A stretch of 43,652 bases of DNA from the NCBI GenBank assembly GCA_021464525.1, contig JADRCO010000205.1, positions 1-43,652 on the forward strand. The letters are read 5' to 3'. Of the stretch, positions 33,528 through 43,652 are shown piece after piece. Below the pieces are notes generated by a model. It saw nothing but the letters and a program-made list of their open reading frames with translations, did no database searches and was not told where the DNA came from. Source of the DNA: Rhizophagus sp. LPA8_4_AMF. Taxonomy: Eukaryota; Glomeromycota; Glomeromycetes; Glomerales; Glomeraceae. The translations under genes were made by a program, and so were the position numbers. Within the stretch, counting starts at the first letter, position 1, and each line of letters opens with the position of its first letter.

Positions 33528-33735
33528 ATGTCTTTTCCAAATCGTCGTAGAAAAAGTTATTATCAAAAGACGACGAATTCAAAGAATTCAACATCAAGGA
33601 CGAAGAATTATGAATTTAATAAGAATACAGATTAACAATAATGACACGTTAAGAAGAATTGAAAATCTTCCTCCTCAAAATACGAATGATTCATTCGCAA
33701 GTCAATTATTTAATAGATTACCTTCTTTCTATTAA
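33528..33735 (+). pseudogene. Short Arg-rich protein family, copy 2, frameshifted
   Basis: The ATG at 33528 opens MSFPNRRRKSYYQ, but in that frame translation ends at a TAA near 33634. Moving one base within the CAAAAGACGACG stretch (about 33562-33572) restores RRRIQRIQHQGRR, then NNNDTLRRIENLPPQNTND, then SQLFNRLPSFY and a stop at 33733. The restored frame matches copies 1 and 3. An internal Met at 33610 would give a 41-aa product holding just the conserved half. Confidence 0.55.
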
Positions 33736-35372
33736 AATACATTTTACAATTTACAATATTGATTATTGACAAGAAAAATATTTTTATCAATTAAAAACTT
33801 TTTATTTCATATTTTATTATTTTTATTATTTTTTATCGATAAAATATTTTTTCTTTATTATCATATTTACTTTATATATATAATATATACTGTACATCCG
33901 AAACTTTATCTTTTGTTGTACATCGTATAGTCTGCCTTACATATGACATTTTTCTTTTTAAAATATTTCGCATTTTATAATCTGTTATATTATATGGTTA
34001 TAATTAAGTTAAACAACTTGATATTAAATTTTAAAATTTATTTTTTAAAAATTAAATTTTTATTAGGATCGCAATTATTATTAGACAACTTAGACAACTT
34101 TTACTAATAGAAACTTTATTAAAAGATGCGTAGGAATTAACTTTTTAATTTAAATAATCAAAGATGAATAAAATAAATAAATAAATATAATTCATTTGAT
34201 TATGTTAACATTATTAGTGATAATTTCCTCTAAAAATTTATGACATTTCAATTAAATAATTATAATATTTGCATGATAACTCCAGAAATCAATTATAGAA
34301 AGAGTAAAATTCCAATAATATATTTAAGATTTCGTGTGAATAAACGGAATAAACGGAGGCAATCTGCCGTTAATCAATATAATCCGTTTCTATATCTTCT
34401 ATATCTTTTAAAAAAAACGGATCTGCTATTTGAAACACACCTATATAGTAATATAGGACTAACATGAACGACTTTAACTGCTTGCTTTCTTATGTATAAG
34501 TGTATTATGTGAGTGACATTATTCAGGCCTATGTGACCCCTGTTTATTCACAATATCTGATTTCTAAATGATCGATAAAACTTACTTTGTGTTACATAAA
34601 TTAATATTAGACTAGGAACTGATTTCTTTGAGAGGTTGAAGCGGAGGACTAAAGTGACATAAGAAATGTTCGTTATGTTCTGCAGAGTTTGTTTTCTAAT
34701 TGTTTTACTAATGACATTTGCCAGAAAATCATTTGCCAGAAAATTATAGTTCAGTTCATAAATTTAGAAGAGTTTCCATCCTTCTTTTTATTTAACTACT
34801 ACAAAATATCGTTTTCTGTTTTCATTTTCACTAAAGAAAATGAAACGAGAAAAAAAAAAATTGCTCAAAATTCAAAAATTAATATTCATAAAATTTGTAG
34901 GGAATGAATGGTTAAAATCATTATGAATTTATAATTCGATTTAAGATAAATTATTCCGTGATTTAATCTAAAAAAGGAAATTAATAAAGCGTCATTGTTT
35001 TCTGTCCTTCCCTTATAGAATGTCTTCCAATTCTAAAGTGGAAAATTTGATAGATGGATTCTAAATTATGATCTCGAAGTGGAAAACCTTGATAGAGATT
35101 GACGTTACACAGATCAATCAAGAAAGTAAATTGAAAAAAGTAAATTCTAATATGAATAGATCTAACATCAAAAAATTGATCATACTGATAAAAATAGAAT
35201 GTATCATCAAATGAATGACACAATGCCAATTTTCTTTGTCTCGTGATGATTTGATTTCTTCTAAAGTTATATTAGAATAAAAAGGTTCAAAAATAAATCT
35301 TCATTTCCAAATTTTTTTATTCTTTTTTCATAAGAAATAAAATAATTTTACATTTAGACATAAAATAAAAAT
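33736..35372. other. AT-rich region without a supported gene
   Basis: Open frames at 34240-34467 and 34689-34907 (+) and 34981-35229 (-) have AT-driven composition and no relatives in the window. A cluster of ACGGA/CCGTT half-sites in inverted orientation lies at 34344-34390. Confidence 0.4.
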
Positions 35373-35531
35373 ATGCGCTCTATTATGCAACCTCGAAGAA
35401 TAAGACGAAAAATACGACATTTAAAATATAAATCGAATGATACACTACTGAGAAGGATATTAAGTATTCGTCGACAAAATACAAATTATTTATCTGTGAA
35501 CCAATTTTTTAATGGAACTCCTTTTTATTAA
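35373..35531 (+). CDS. Short Arg-rich protein, copy 3 of a local family
   Basis: 52 aa, intronless. It opens MRSIMQPRRIRRKIRHLKY, closely like the QRRIRRKMRH of copy 1 (28695-28877), then SNDTLLRRILSIRRQNTNY, then NQFFNGTPFY and TAA. The frame is intact and ends at the same relative place as the other copies, which supports coding. ATTTAGA lies ~20 bases upstream of the ATG here and in copy 2, possibly the acceptor of a 5' UTR intron. Function unknown. Confidence 0.55.
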   Translation: MRSIMQPRRIRRKIRHLKYKSNDTLLRRILSIRRQNTNYLSVNQFFNGTPFY

Positions 35532-36450
35532 ATTTAAAAGATAATTTCCTTTACATTTTCTCATTTTATATTACGGTAATCATAAAAAAAAAAAAAAATT
35601 ATCATCACATTTTTAAATCTTAATCAGACAATCTTCCCCTTTTTTGACTTCATGTACTTTTATGTTCAAAAATCTGCATGATTGCGGCATTGCGCATAAT
35701 CGAAGATTTTTTTTTTTTTTTTTTGTGATCCCTTAAAGATTTATATCCATAAATTTATATAGCAAGTCCAAAGGTTCAAATTACAAATAGTATTGTTAAA
35801 TTGAGGTAAATATAAAATATGAAAATATTCTTAACCATCACAACAATTATTAATTATTAAGGATGTCTATCAATTTTTATTTACAGCATACACTTCAACT
35901 TTTATCTTTTGGTTTATTCCCCAATAAAAAATATTTTTGTATGACTGCATTTCAATTTTTATTAGACAATTTTTGTCGATAGCTACTATTTATTATTGTA
36001 GTATTGTGATATGAATATACCGTCATATTTTAACACATCAGTTTACATAAAAGATTTAGCCAATGATCTACCCGTTCAATGATGTTCTGATAAAAAATGT
36101 ATTACTTGATAACTTGAAGTATAAATCAGCAATCGATCGCAGATCGCATTCAAAAAATAATAATTTAATACGGATAATCATTTTCGAAACAATTCAATTT
36201 GTTAAATCACTGTTTGCGTCTTGTGAACCATGAGATACAGTATTATAATTACCAACTTTTACGGAATATCCGATTATTTTATAGTAAATTAATCTACTTT
36301 AGCTAATTTCATGATATGAGCTGCGTGTCTCATTTTCATTCGTCAATCAGCTTCCTCAAAAAATTTAATATAAAATTTAATAAAATATAATAAATCGCGT
36401 TTTTAATAATTCTTTTCAAAAATTCTTTTTCGATAAAATATGTTTAAAAG
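35532..36450. other. AT-rich region downstream of the P450 pseudogene, no gene seen
   Basis: Contains poly-A and poly-T runs (35584-35597, 35709-35724). The TGAGCTGCG-T-TCAT block near 36316-36333 resembles 37700-37716, so some of this may be duplicated P450-flank DNA. Confidence 0.4.
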
Positions 36451-37464
36451 CAATGGTATAACATTTGTGGTTTCATGTCCTGCTATTAAAAAATGTCATA
36501 ATCTAAATATTGTCCACAAAAAAAAAAAATGTAAAGTAAATAAAATAATTAACAATTAATCAATCGATTTACCTGATATTTTAATTCTTCGTCAGTTATT
36601 TTTTCTTCAACGGGCAATGTTTTATTGAGATTGACTAACAAAGATAATAAATAGATCCTTGCTTTTCAGTTCGCCATTTTTTGCTTCATTATATTTTTCT
36701 TCAATCAGTTGTTTTGATATGCGATTAATAACTGCACACGCATTTTTAAATTTTCTATTATTATCTACTGGAATTTCTCTAATAAATGGAACATAATTTG
36801 TTAAAAGACTTATTGTCATGCGTAAAACTGTTGGTGGACTATTTAAAATAGACTTCTGCCAATTCATTTGATGATGTTAATGAATTAAATTCATAATTAA
36901 ATCCTAAAAAAAGAAAAATATGATAAGCATCAACATAGATAAAATCATTCTATTTTAATTATTAATTTTCTTTTACCTACTGAACCAATAATATCCAAAG
37001 TAGTTTTTGAGATATAAGATGTAAAATTAATATTAGATTTTCCTTGATTTATCTCATCATCGATTAAACCTTTTAAAGGTAAAAGTTATACGAATAAATG
37101 TTGAAATCATTTCCTTATTAATGCTTTAAGATTTCCATAAAATCCCTTTAAAAAAAGTCGATCCGTGTTTTATATTCCCATCTTTTTTCCGTAAAAGGCT
37201 CATATTTCCGGAATTAATAACCTTATATCACGGAATTTATCAAATGATTTACATTTTCCGTGAATGATCCGGGAAAGGTTCATTTTTACGGAGTTTTTAC
37301 ATAAATAACGGATAAAATATTTTATAGGGAAATGGACCTTCAGATATTGGACCAGGAATTTTTCTCAAAGGAGTAATATAAATTGGCCAAATAAATATTT
37401 TATAAGTAATCCATCCTATAACTCCTAACACAAAAAATCTAACTAAAGAAAACAAATCAAGCAT
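36451..37464 (-). pseudogene. Decayed cytochrome P450, paralogue of the intact downstream gene
   Basis: Minus strand, ATG at 37464. Exon 1 reads MLDLFSLVRFFVLGVIGWIT ... LRKIPGP and then is interrupted by a MITE (37144-37329). Exon 2 is lost apart from traces. Exon 3 is recognisable but shifted and broken (37110-36960). Exon 4 is mostly open (36867-36622: SPPTVLRMTISLLTNYVPF ... INRISKQLIEEKYNEAKNG). The I-helix exon survives as IAGHETTNV with an extra T that shifts the frame (near 36490), and then homology ends. The haem-binding Cys region is absent, so no enzyme can be made. Confidence 0.85.
37144..37329. mobile_element. MITE copy 2 inserted in the P450 pseudogene
   Basis: 186 bp bounded by CCCTTTAAAAAAAG... 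and ...TTTTATAGGG, with ATCCGT near both ends in inverted orientation. A 4-bp AAAT lies immediately outside each end (37140-37143, 37330-37333), consistent with target duplication. It shares the GATCCGTGTTTTAT start and TTCCG...AATAACCTTAT block with 31510-31712. It sits between the exon 1 fragment and the exon 2/3 traces. Confidence 0.7.
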
Positions 37465-38308
37465 TTTTTTTTTTTATTATTAACAAATTTTACTAATAGA
37501 ATAAGTGGAGCGAAAAGATTTAAAAGTTACGACGAAGAAAAATAGCATTTTTTAGCATAGGTCAAATGATCGACAAAGTGAATCACCATCGGTAACTGCT
37601 ATATTTAGGGTTTTAGTAAGACGAGAATAGCAATATGTTGCCTTATAAGAATTTTGGATTTGTATAAATGCATTATAAAATATTTCAAATATTCAGCACA
37701 TGAGCTGCGCCTCATTTTTCACAAAGTCAAAAATAAGCAATCCAATCGAGAAAAGGAATGTAGGAAAGAAATTATCATTGAAATTAATTACATTTCATAT
37801 TGTTCAATATTTATATATTGTTCTAAATTTATAAATGAAATGCTCATTATACGCTGTAAAGTGTAAACACATACAGTATTTGCGGATAATCATAATTCGT
37901 AATATAACCATTATGATCATTTAGCCATTTAATCGTTATTATAAAGAATTTGGTGAACAAAAAATAAAATTATTTCATTGTAAATAATCATTTATTTGTT
38001 ACTATGTTTGTTAGCATTTTCTGTCATTATCCTGCTTTTTTTGGCATACATTTCTTATTTAATGCTTTTCTTTCTCAGAATTAAAAGGCAATGATAAGCG
38101 GACTCGTTTAACACATCAATTATATTAAATGAATTTTATTTTTTTTTTAAATCAAAGTGTATACCATATACATTTCTATAATAGATAATGAATTTGAAAA
38201 TAAATAAAGTATAACACTTTAATACAAATTTGATTTTTAATGAATGAAAAACATAATAATATATCTATAAAAATAATAGACAAAATAAATAAAATCAAAT
38301 AATAAATT
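37465..38308. promoter_or_regulatory. Upstream region of the P450 pseudogene / 3' flank of the intact P450
   Basis: The first ~250 bases resemble the region upstream of the intact P450 (40390-40820): G-AAAGATTT-AAA-AGT, a GCTA-ATTTAGG block, GAG-ATAGCAATA and CTGCG-CT near the far end. The promoter was therefore duplicated with the gene. No coding sequence supported. Confidence 0.45.
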
Positions 38309-40376
38309 TTAAGATTCAACTATAGATACGGCTAATTCAAGATGTGGATCAGGTTTAGATGAAGGGAAAGATCTTCTTCCAATTTGAAATCCTTCAACTG
38401 GTTGAAAAACAAAATTCCTAATTAACATACCCAATAAGATTTTAGCTTCAGCTAAAGCTACTTTATTGCCTATACAACCTCTTGCACCATTAAGGAAAGG
38501 CATATAATCTAAATTATTTATTTTATTAATTAAAGTAGGATCTGACCATCTATTTGGATTAAATTCACAAGCTGTTGGGCCCCAAATTTCCGGTAATTTT
38601 TGAAGTGTTGAAATTCCAACAAGTATTTCTGTATTCTATAAATAATAATAAAATAAAAAATTTTAATAAGTATTAAATAACTTTTTAATAAAAATAAAAT
38701 AAAAAATGAAAATAATAAATATACCTTTGGAATGAAATATTCCCCAAAGACTTCATCTTTAAGATTAGTTCGTCTAACAGCCGGTACTGAAATAATGTAA
38801 AAAATTTATTGTTATAATAAAATTTTGATTTGTTTAAAAAAATAAGAATTAAATTTAATTTATACCTGGAGGGCTTATTCTTAAAGTTTCTTTAATTACA
38901 CAATTTAAAAACTCCAAAGAATTAATTTCATCAAATGTAGGATTGAAATTTGATTTGTCAGGAAAAGCTTTAACTAATTCTTCACGTAATGAATCTTGAT
39001 AATGTGGATTTTGTGAAAGACAATATAAAGCCCAACAAGTTGTAACATTTGTAGTTTCATGTCCTGCAACTAAAAATGTCATAATCTAATATATTCACAA
39101 AAAAAAAAGAGAGGTAAATAAAATAATTAATAATCATGAAAGGTAAATAAAATAATTAATAATCATGAAAAGTAAATAAAAAATAAATAATTAATTAATT
39201 AATAATCAATTAATCAATCGATTTACCTGATATTTTAATTCTTCATCAGTCATTTTCTCTTCAATTGGTAATGTTTTATTAATATTAATCAACACTGATA
39301 ACAAATCTTTTCCTTTTAATCCTCCATTCTCGGATTCTTTATATTTTATGTCAACCAATTGCTTTGATACGCGGCTAATAACTTGACACGCATTATTAAA
39401 TCTCTGGTTCGTTTTTAAAGGAATCCTTCTAATAAGTGGAACCCGATTTGATAACATATTAATGGCAATTCGTAAAGTACTTGGTGGAGCATTTAAAACG
39501 GAATCGTAAGCTTGTGCCAATTCATTTGGAGATGTTAACGAATTGAATTCGTAACTAAATCCTGGTAAAAAAAAAAAATAATAATAATAATATTTTTTTT
39601 CAGTTTCTTATTATAAAATGCGTTAATATTAAAAAAATCTTTTTATCCCTAACCTACTAAACCAATAATATCCAAAGTTGTTTTTGAGATATAAGGTGTA
39701 AGATTTATGCTTGATTTTCCTTGATTTATCTCATTGTCGATTAAACCTTTTAAAGTAGAAGTTACACTAATAAAAGTTGGAACCATTTCCTAAATTGAAA
39801 TAAATAATAAATATAATATATTAACTTTAATTATCAAAAATTGAATTTTATAAAGTGAAAATTACCTTGATGTTACTATGAGTAAAAGCTGGATTCATCA
39901 TTTTTCTTTGTCTCTTGTGGTCATCACCTTCTGCAAATACAAGTCCTCTACCAATAAATTCAATAGCGACTCTATTATAAGGTTTGACGAAGTCATAAGT
40001 TTTACTTAAAGTTATTTCTTGAATTACTTTCGGATCCGCGACAAAGAGAACTGGTTTATTAAATAACTCATGATATTTAAAAACATTTCCATATTTTTCA
40101 ATCCACTGTAGTTGTGGATCATTAAAACCAGCCTATAGCAAAAAAAAAGGTATCCAAGTTAGAATTAAGAATTATCAAATTAAAAAAATATTATAAATAA
40201 TGAGTTACCTGTTTTGTCATAAGTGATTCAATATTTCCGAAATATGGATTATCAGATGGTGGACCAGGAATTTTTCTCAAAGGAGAAACATAAAATGGCC
40301 AAATAAAAATTCTGTAAGTAATCCATCCTATAACTCCTAACACAAAAAAGCTAACTAAAGAAAACAGATCAAGCAT
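38309..40376 (-). CDS. Cytochrome P450 monooxygenase
   Basis: Membrane-anchored haem-thiolate monooxygenase, probably ER-bound. Seven exons on the minus strand: 40376-40209, 40132-39866, 39789-39654, 39561-39227, 39085-38866, 38786-38725, 38635-38309, giving 504 aa in one frame. Residues 1-25 (MLDLFSLVSFFVLGVIGWIT) form the anchor, followed by the Pro hinge LRKIPGPPS. Motifs: FAEGDDHKRQRKMMNPAF (C helix), I-helix AGHETT (309-314), K-helix KETLR (E368, R371), FNPNRW (PERF-like), and the haem loop FLNGARGCIG with Cys450. The C-terminus has PDPHLELAV. All essential residues are present, so it should be active. The substrate is unknown. It has one decayed paralogue directly downstream and an older remnant 7.6 kb away. 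Confidence 0.92.
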
Positions 40377-42039
40377 TTTTTTTATTTAATTGATAAATTT
40401 TATTAAAAAAAAAAAAGAAAAAATAGGTGAAGCAAAAGATTTTAAAAAGTAGGTTGTAACGATGAAAAATAACGTAGTATTTATTCATTTCGGGATTCGG
40501 TAAAATAATTACCGGGAATACGCCCCTCTTCGTAAAAGCAAGCATTGTCTAAATGAAAAAGATCAATATAATAAACTTAAAGTTACTTCGCCTTAATTCC
40601 GTAAATTATTGACAAATGTTTCACTGCTTTTTATTTTTATTGAACTAAAACTCCTTTGATTGATTGCTAAATTTAGGCTTCAATAAAACACTCAAACCGG
40701 AGTAGCAATAACTAATACATTTTCTTATAAATAGTTATATTCACTATCATGTACTTATAAACTTTATAGTATTATGGCACAGAACTGCGTCTAATTACAA
40801 TAATGAAAAGGACGAATTCAACTAAAAAGGTTAAGTTTCAACAAAGCGTGAACTCCCCGTTGCCAAGGTAAACAAAGAGCAATTACAACCAATCGACGAT
40901 TGCGCATTAGTTTATTGAGTTTTGGCAAATAGTTACAATTTGACCTTATAAGGCAATTTATCATTTCACATGCTAATAAAAGTGATCGACAAAAGTATCC
41001 CCGGCGCCGTTCGGGGAATTGATAACCGAAAGATAGTATCAAAAATTAAAAATAAATTAGTAGGACGTGGATTTTATTTGCAATTTTAAGTAAAATAAAT
41101 AAGTATATAAATTTTATTTTATAACGAATCTTTATTAGCCAGTAGCGGTAAAATAATTTTGAAAGATATTTGCCAAATTATCTCCATTAAATGTTTGTCT
41201 CCTAAAGTTTCGGATTATCTAGTAACGAAGCAATAAATATGTGCGCGCGGGTAATTATGTTGATCAAAACTGATCGATATATAATTATGACATAAATATT
41301 ACATACTTTAAAATATTTATACAATCAATTGACGATTAGTTACGTTAGGGGATTATTTTTTTGATATTTAAGCTGTTGTATAATTCGTTTGAGGGTATTA
41401 AATGAATTCAATTTGGGAGCCGTTCAAAATCCCGAAGATCGATCAACGACACAAAACAAATCATAATCCCAAAAATTCAAAATCCCAAAACTACATTATT
41501 CCCAACATTTATTATCCGAACACTCATTTTTTATAGATGTAATATTATTGTAATACTTTGTAATAATTAATCTTTTATTAATATTTAAAATATTAATGTT
41601 TTATATTTAATATTTTTTTATTAATTTGTAAAGTTTTTAAAATACTTTCGCAAAAATTAATATACGGCCATTTAGCAACATCATGCTTATAATATAATGA
41701 TTGAATTTATTATGTAATAGTTATTCCACGAATATCAATGATTTTCACGGCACATATTTTTATCTCATGGAGACTAACGCCCAGTGATGGGAAAAAGTGG
41801 TAAAGTATAAATAAACTATAAAAACACGTGAGCATGAAAAACATCATCAGAAAAATTACAGGCATGAATATATCATCAAAAAAATCACTGGCGACCAATT
41901 AGTAAACATGGGATAAAATTGCATATAAAATCTATCTATCTATATACTAAAGAAATTCCTGTGTAAACGTTATTAGATATTTATACAAGTTAATCTAAAT
42001 TTCTGAATTGTGCAACGTGTGATATGGCTGTGCCTGATG
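40377..42039. other. P450 upstream region and gene-free AT-rich DNA
   Basis: 40377-40830 is the P450 promoter region, partly shared with 37465-37716. Around 40990-41020 there is a short GC-rich palindrome-like CCCCGGCGCCGTTCGGGG. 41430-41480 has short AAAATCCC/AATCCCAAAA direct repeats. No gene supported. Confidence 0.4.
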
Positions 42040-42300
42040 ATCAGTGTCTGCGCCTAATCTATTCCATGTTTTTTTAGTTATACCGGCAGTGTTATAAATT
42101 CAAAAGATTCTTATACGCGCAAAGCGCATATCATTAATAAAATTCATAGGCGCAACCTACTAATTTCATATGCGCTTTTTATATTAGATTAAAATAATAA
42201 TAAGCGCTACTAAGAAAAATGCCGCCTAATATTTTCAACGAAATACGCGGGAAATAAAAGCAATGTACGCTGCGCCTACTGCGCGAATCCACTGGTTATA
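42040..42300. repeat. GCGC-rich patch with repeated TGCGCCTA motif
   Basis: TGCGCCTA occurs at 42049 and 42271 on + and as TAGGCGCA at 42147. Near variants are GCCGCCTAAT (42221), CGCGCAAAGCGCAT (around 42117-42130), ATGCGC (42171) and AAGCGC (42203). Such a density of CpG/GCGC is unlike the surrounding AT-rich DNA. No open frame. Confidence 0.5.
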
Positions 42301-43079
42301 CGGATTTTGATCGGCAAATTCCATGTTGATTATTAATGTACAGTATAACTTGGGATTATTTTTTTAAATTTTGGTAACTGATGCTTTGTTGATAAGTAAC
42401 CTTTTCCAGAAATAGTTATAGCTTATTAATATTTTTTTATGAATTTTTCTTGCTTTGTAACAATGAATTGCTACAATGTGATGAGAATATTTTCTTTTGC
42501 AATAATAAATCGCCAACGTATCTTCTTTTTTAAAAAATGTTAAATATAATTTCTTTTTTGTATCAATAGATTGCTAATGGACTTCTTTGAGATATTTTTT
42601 GGTAACAATAGATGTAATTTTTTCAACAATAGATATAAATTTTTTTTAATGTTACACGATTTTTTTTCAGTTTTTTTTTTGTAATAGATAAATAGATTAC
42701 TTATTTGGAATTGTTTTTGTAATGAATTTGTAAATATCATATATAAATAAAACATAAATCTCATAGTGCTGAAACATCAATTTTCATGTTATGAATAAAA
42801 TTTGAATTGATTTCCCATGGTCAGCTATTTGTTGCTTTTTAACAGTTATATCAACAATCTACTGTATATTAGATAATAGATAATTTAGTTATATAGTTAC
42901 ATTGTAAATAGTTGTATTATTGTAAATATATAATTCATTATACTAATATAATAATCATATTGTAAATAAATTACTGTATATTCAGCATTATGTCATCTAT
43001 ATACCTACTTTTGACTTTTCTCTAACATGCAAAAAAAATTTTTCCAACATGTAAAAAATTTTTTCTGGGTGGTACTTGG
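42301..43079. other. AT-rich region, no gene seen
   Basis: 42480-42720 contains degenerate AACAATAGAT/ATCAATAGATTGC-like repeats and T runs. Nothing coding. Confidence 0.4.
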
Positions 43080-43318
43080 TAGGGTTCCTCAAAATTGAAT
43101 CAAATCAAATATAAAGCTAATTTGAATTTGTCAAATCAAATTAGATTCAAATCAAATTCAAATCAAATATCAAATATTTGTCAAATTGACCAATTAAATT
43201 AAACAATTTTCAAATCAAATCAAATTCAAATCAAATTAAATTAAGCTGATTTGAATTTGTCAAATTCGAATCGAATTCAAATCAAATGTCAAATGTCAAA
43301 TCAAATTGCGGAACCCTA
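43080..43318. mobile_element. Complete hAT-type MITE, 239 bp
   Basis: The left end TAGGGTTCCTCAA and the right end (reverse complement TAGGGTTCCGCAA) differ by one base. An exact 8-bp target duplication GTACTTGG lies at 43072-43079 and 43319-43326. The TAGGG ends and 8-bp duplication are hallmarks of hAT elements. The interior has no open frame and is built from TCAAAT/AATTTG-type short repeats in both orientations. Confidence 0.85.
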
Positions 43319-43326
43319 GTACTTGG

Positions 43327-43652
43327 TACTCCCAGACCCCTTCTTAGGCTTTTTTTTTATCATCTTTTTAAATTTTGTTATGTTTAATTTTATTATTTAT
43401 TTTATTTCTTTAAATTTAGTATTATATATGAATAACATTTAATATTTCTAAAAATCAATCAGATTTACATATTAATATATCCCGGTGCGAAGTAATAGGT
43501 GACTGCTAGTTATACACTAAATTTATTGACACATGATTCTATATTACACAGTGTAAAATTAATTAGTTATCTTAAAATCTGAATTTGATATTACATCTAA
43601 CATCACGAAGTTAAACCAAATGGAGTCTTGTATTTACTAAACAGCAGTATTT
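43327..43652. other. AT-rich tail of the window, no gene seen
   Basis: No open frame, terminal repeat or RNA-like feature supported. Confidence 0.5.

Noticed and set aside
34981..35229. 82-codon minus frame between copies 2 and 3 of the short protein family
   Set aside because: It does not share the family motifs and has no other support.

Overview
This is a eukaryotic, fungal-type nuclear window. It is very AT-rich and its genes are broken by many short introns (about 55-110 nt, usually GTA/GTT...TAG). It carries orthologues of fungal housekeeping genes. The AT richness, the Tc1-like transposase remnants with introns, the F-box gene and the SAM-domain/Cys-rich gene all look like Glomeromycotina (arbuscular mycorrhizal fungi such as Rhizophagus). 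That placement is inference from style and gene families, not a database match. LAYOUT. 1-6.6 kb is transposon-derived: a partial MITE at the edge, ~140-bp tandem repeats, and a ~3.4 kb unit bounded by inverted repeats (1904-5303). The unit holds a decayed Tc1/mariner-like transposase on + and a three-exon Cys-rich/SAM-domain gene on -. 6.6-28 kb is the conserved gene-dense core: a MYST histone acetyltransferase of Sas3/Mst2/KAT6 type (+), casein kinase 2 alpha (+), a GSKIP-domain protein (-), an Itc1/Acf1-type ISWI subunit (+), protoporphyrinogen oxidase (-), an F-box protein (-) and a Yor1-like ABCC transporter (+). I reconstructed exon chains for all of these; each keeps one continuous reading frame. 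28-40.4 kb is accessory. It has one intact cytochrome P450 (-), a decayed paralogue next to it, and an older remnant. Interspersed are three copies of a short Arg-rich protein family that I do not recognise (52-60 aa, plus one frameshifted copy), two copies of a ~190-bp MITE, and local tandem duplications. 40.4-43.65 kb has no gene I can support. It holds a GCGC-rich patch and a complete 239-bp hAT-type MITE with an 8-bp target duplication. HOW THE GENES RELATE. Two genes act on chromatin (MYST acetyltransferase, Itc1-like remodeler subunit) and two belong to kinase signalling (CK2 alpha, GSKIP). PPOX makes the haem precursor that P450s use as cofactor, but there is no operon logic; neighbours are convergent or divergent pairs with their own promoters. 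The most unusual content is the two-gene inverted-repeat unit and the short Arg-rich protein family.
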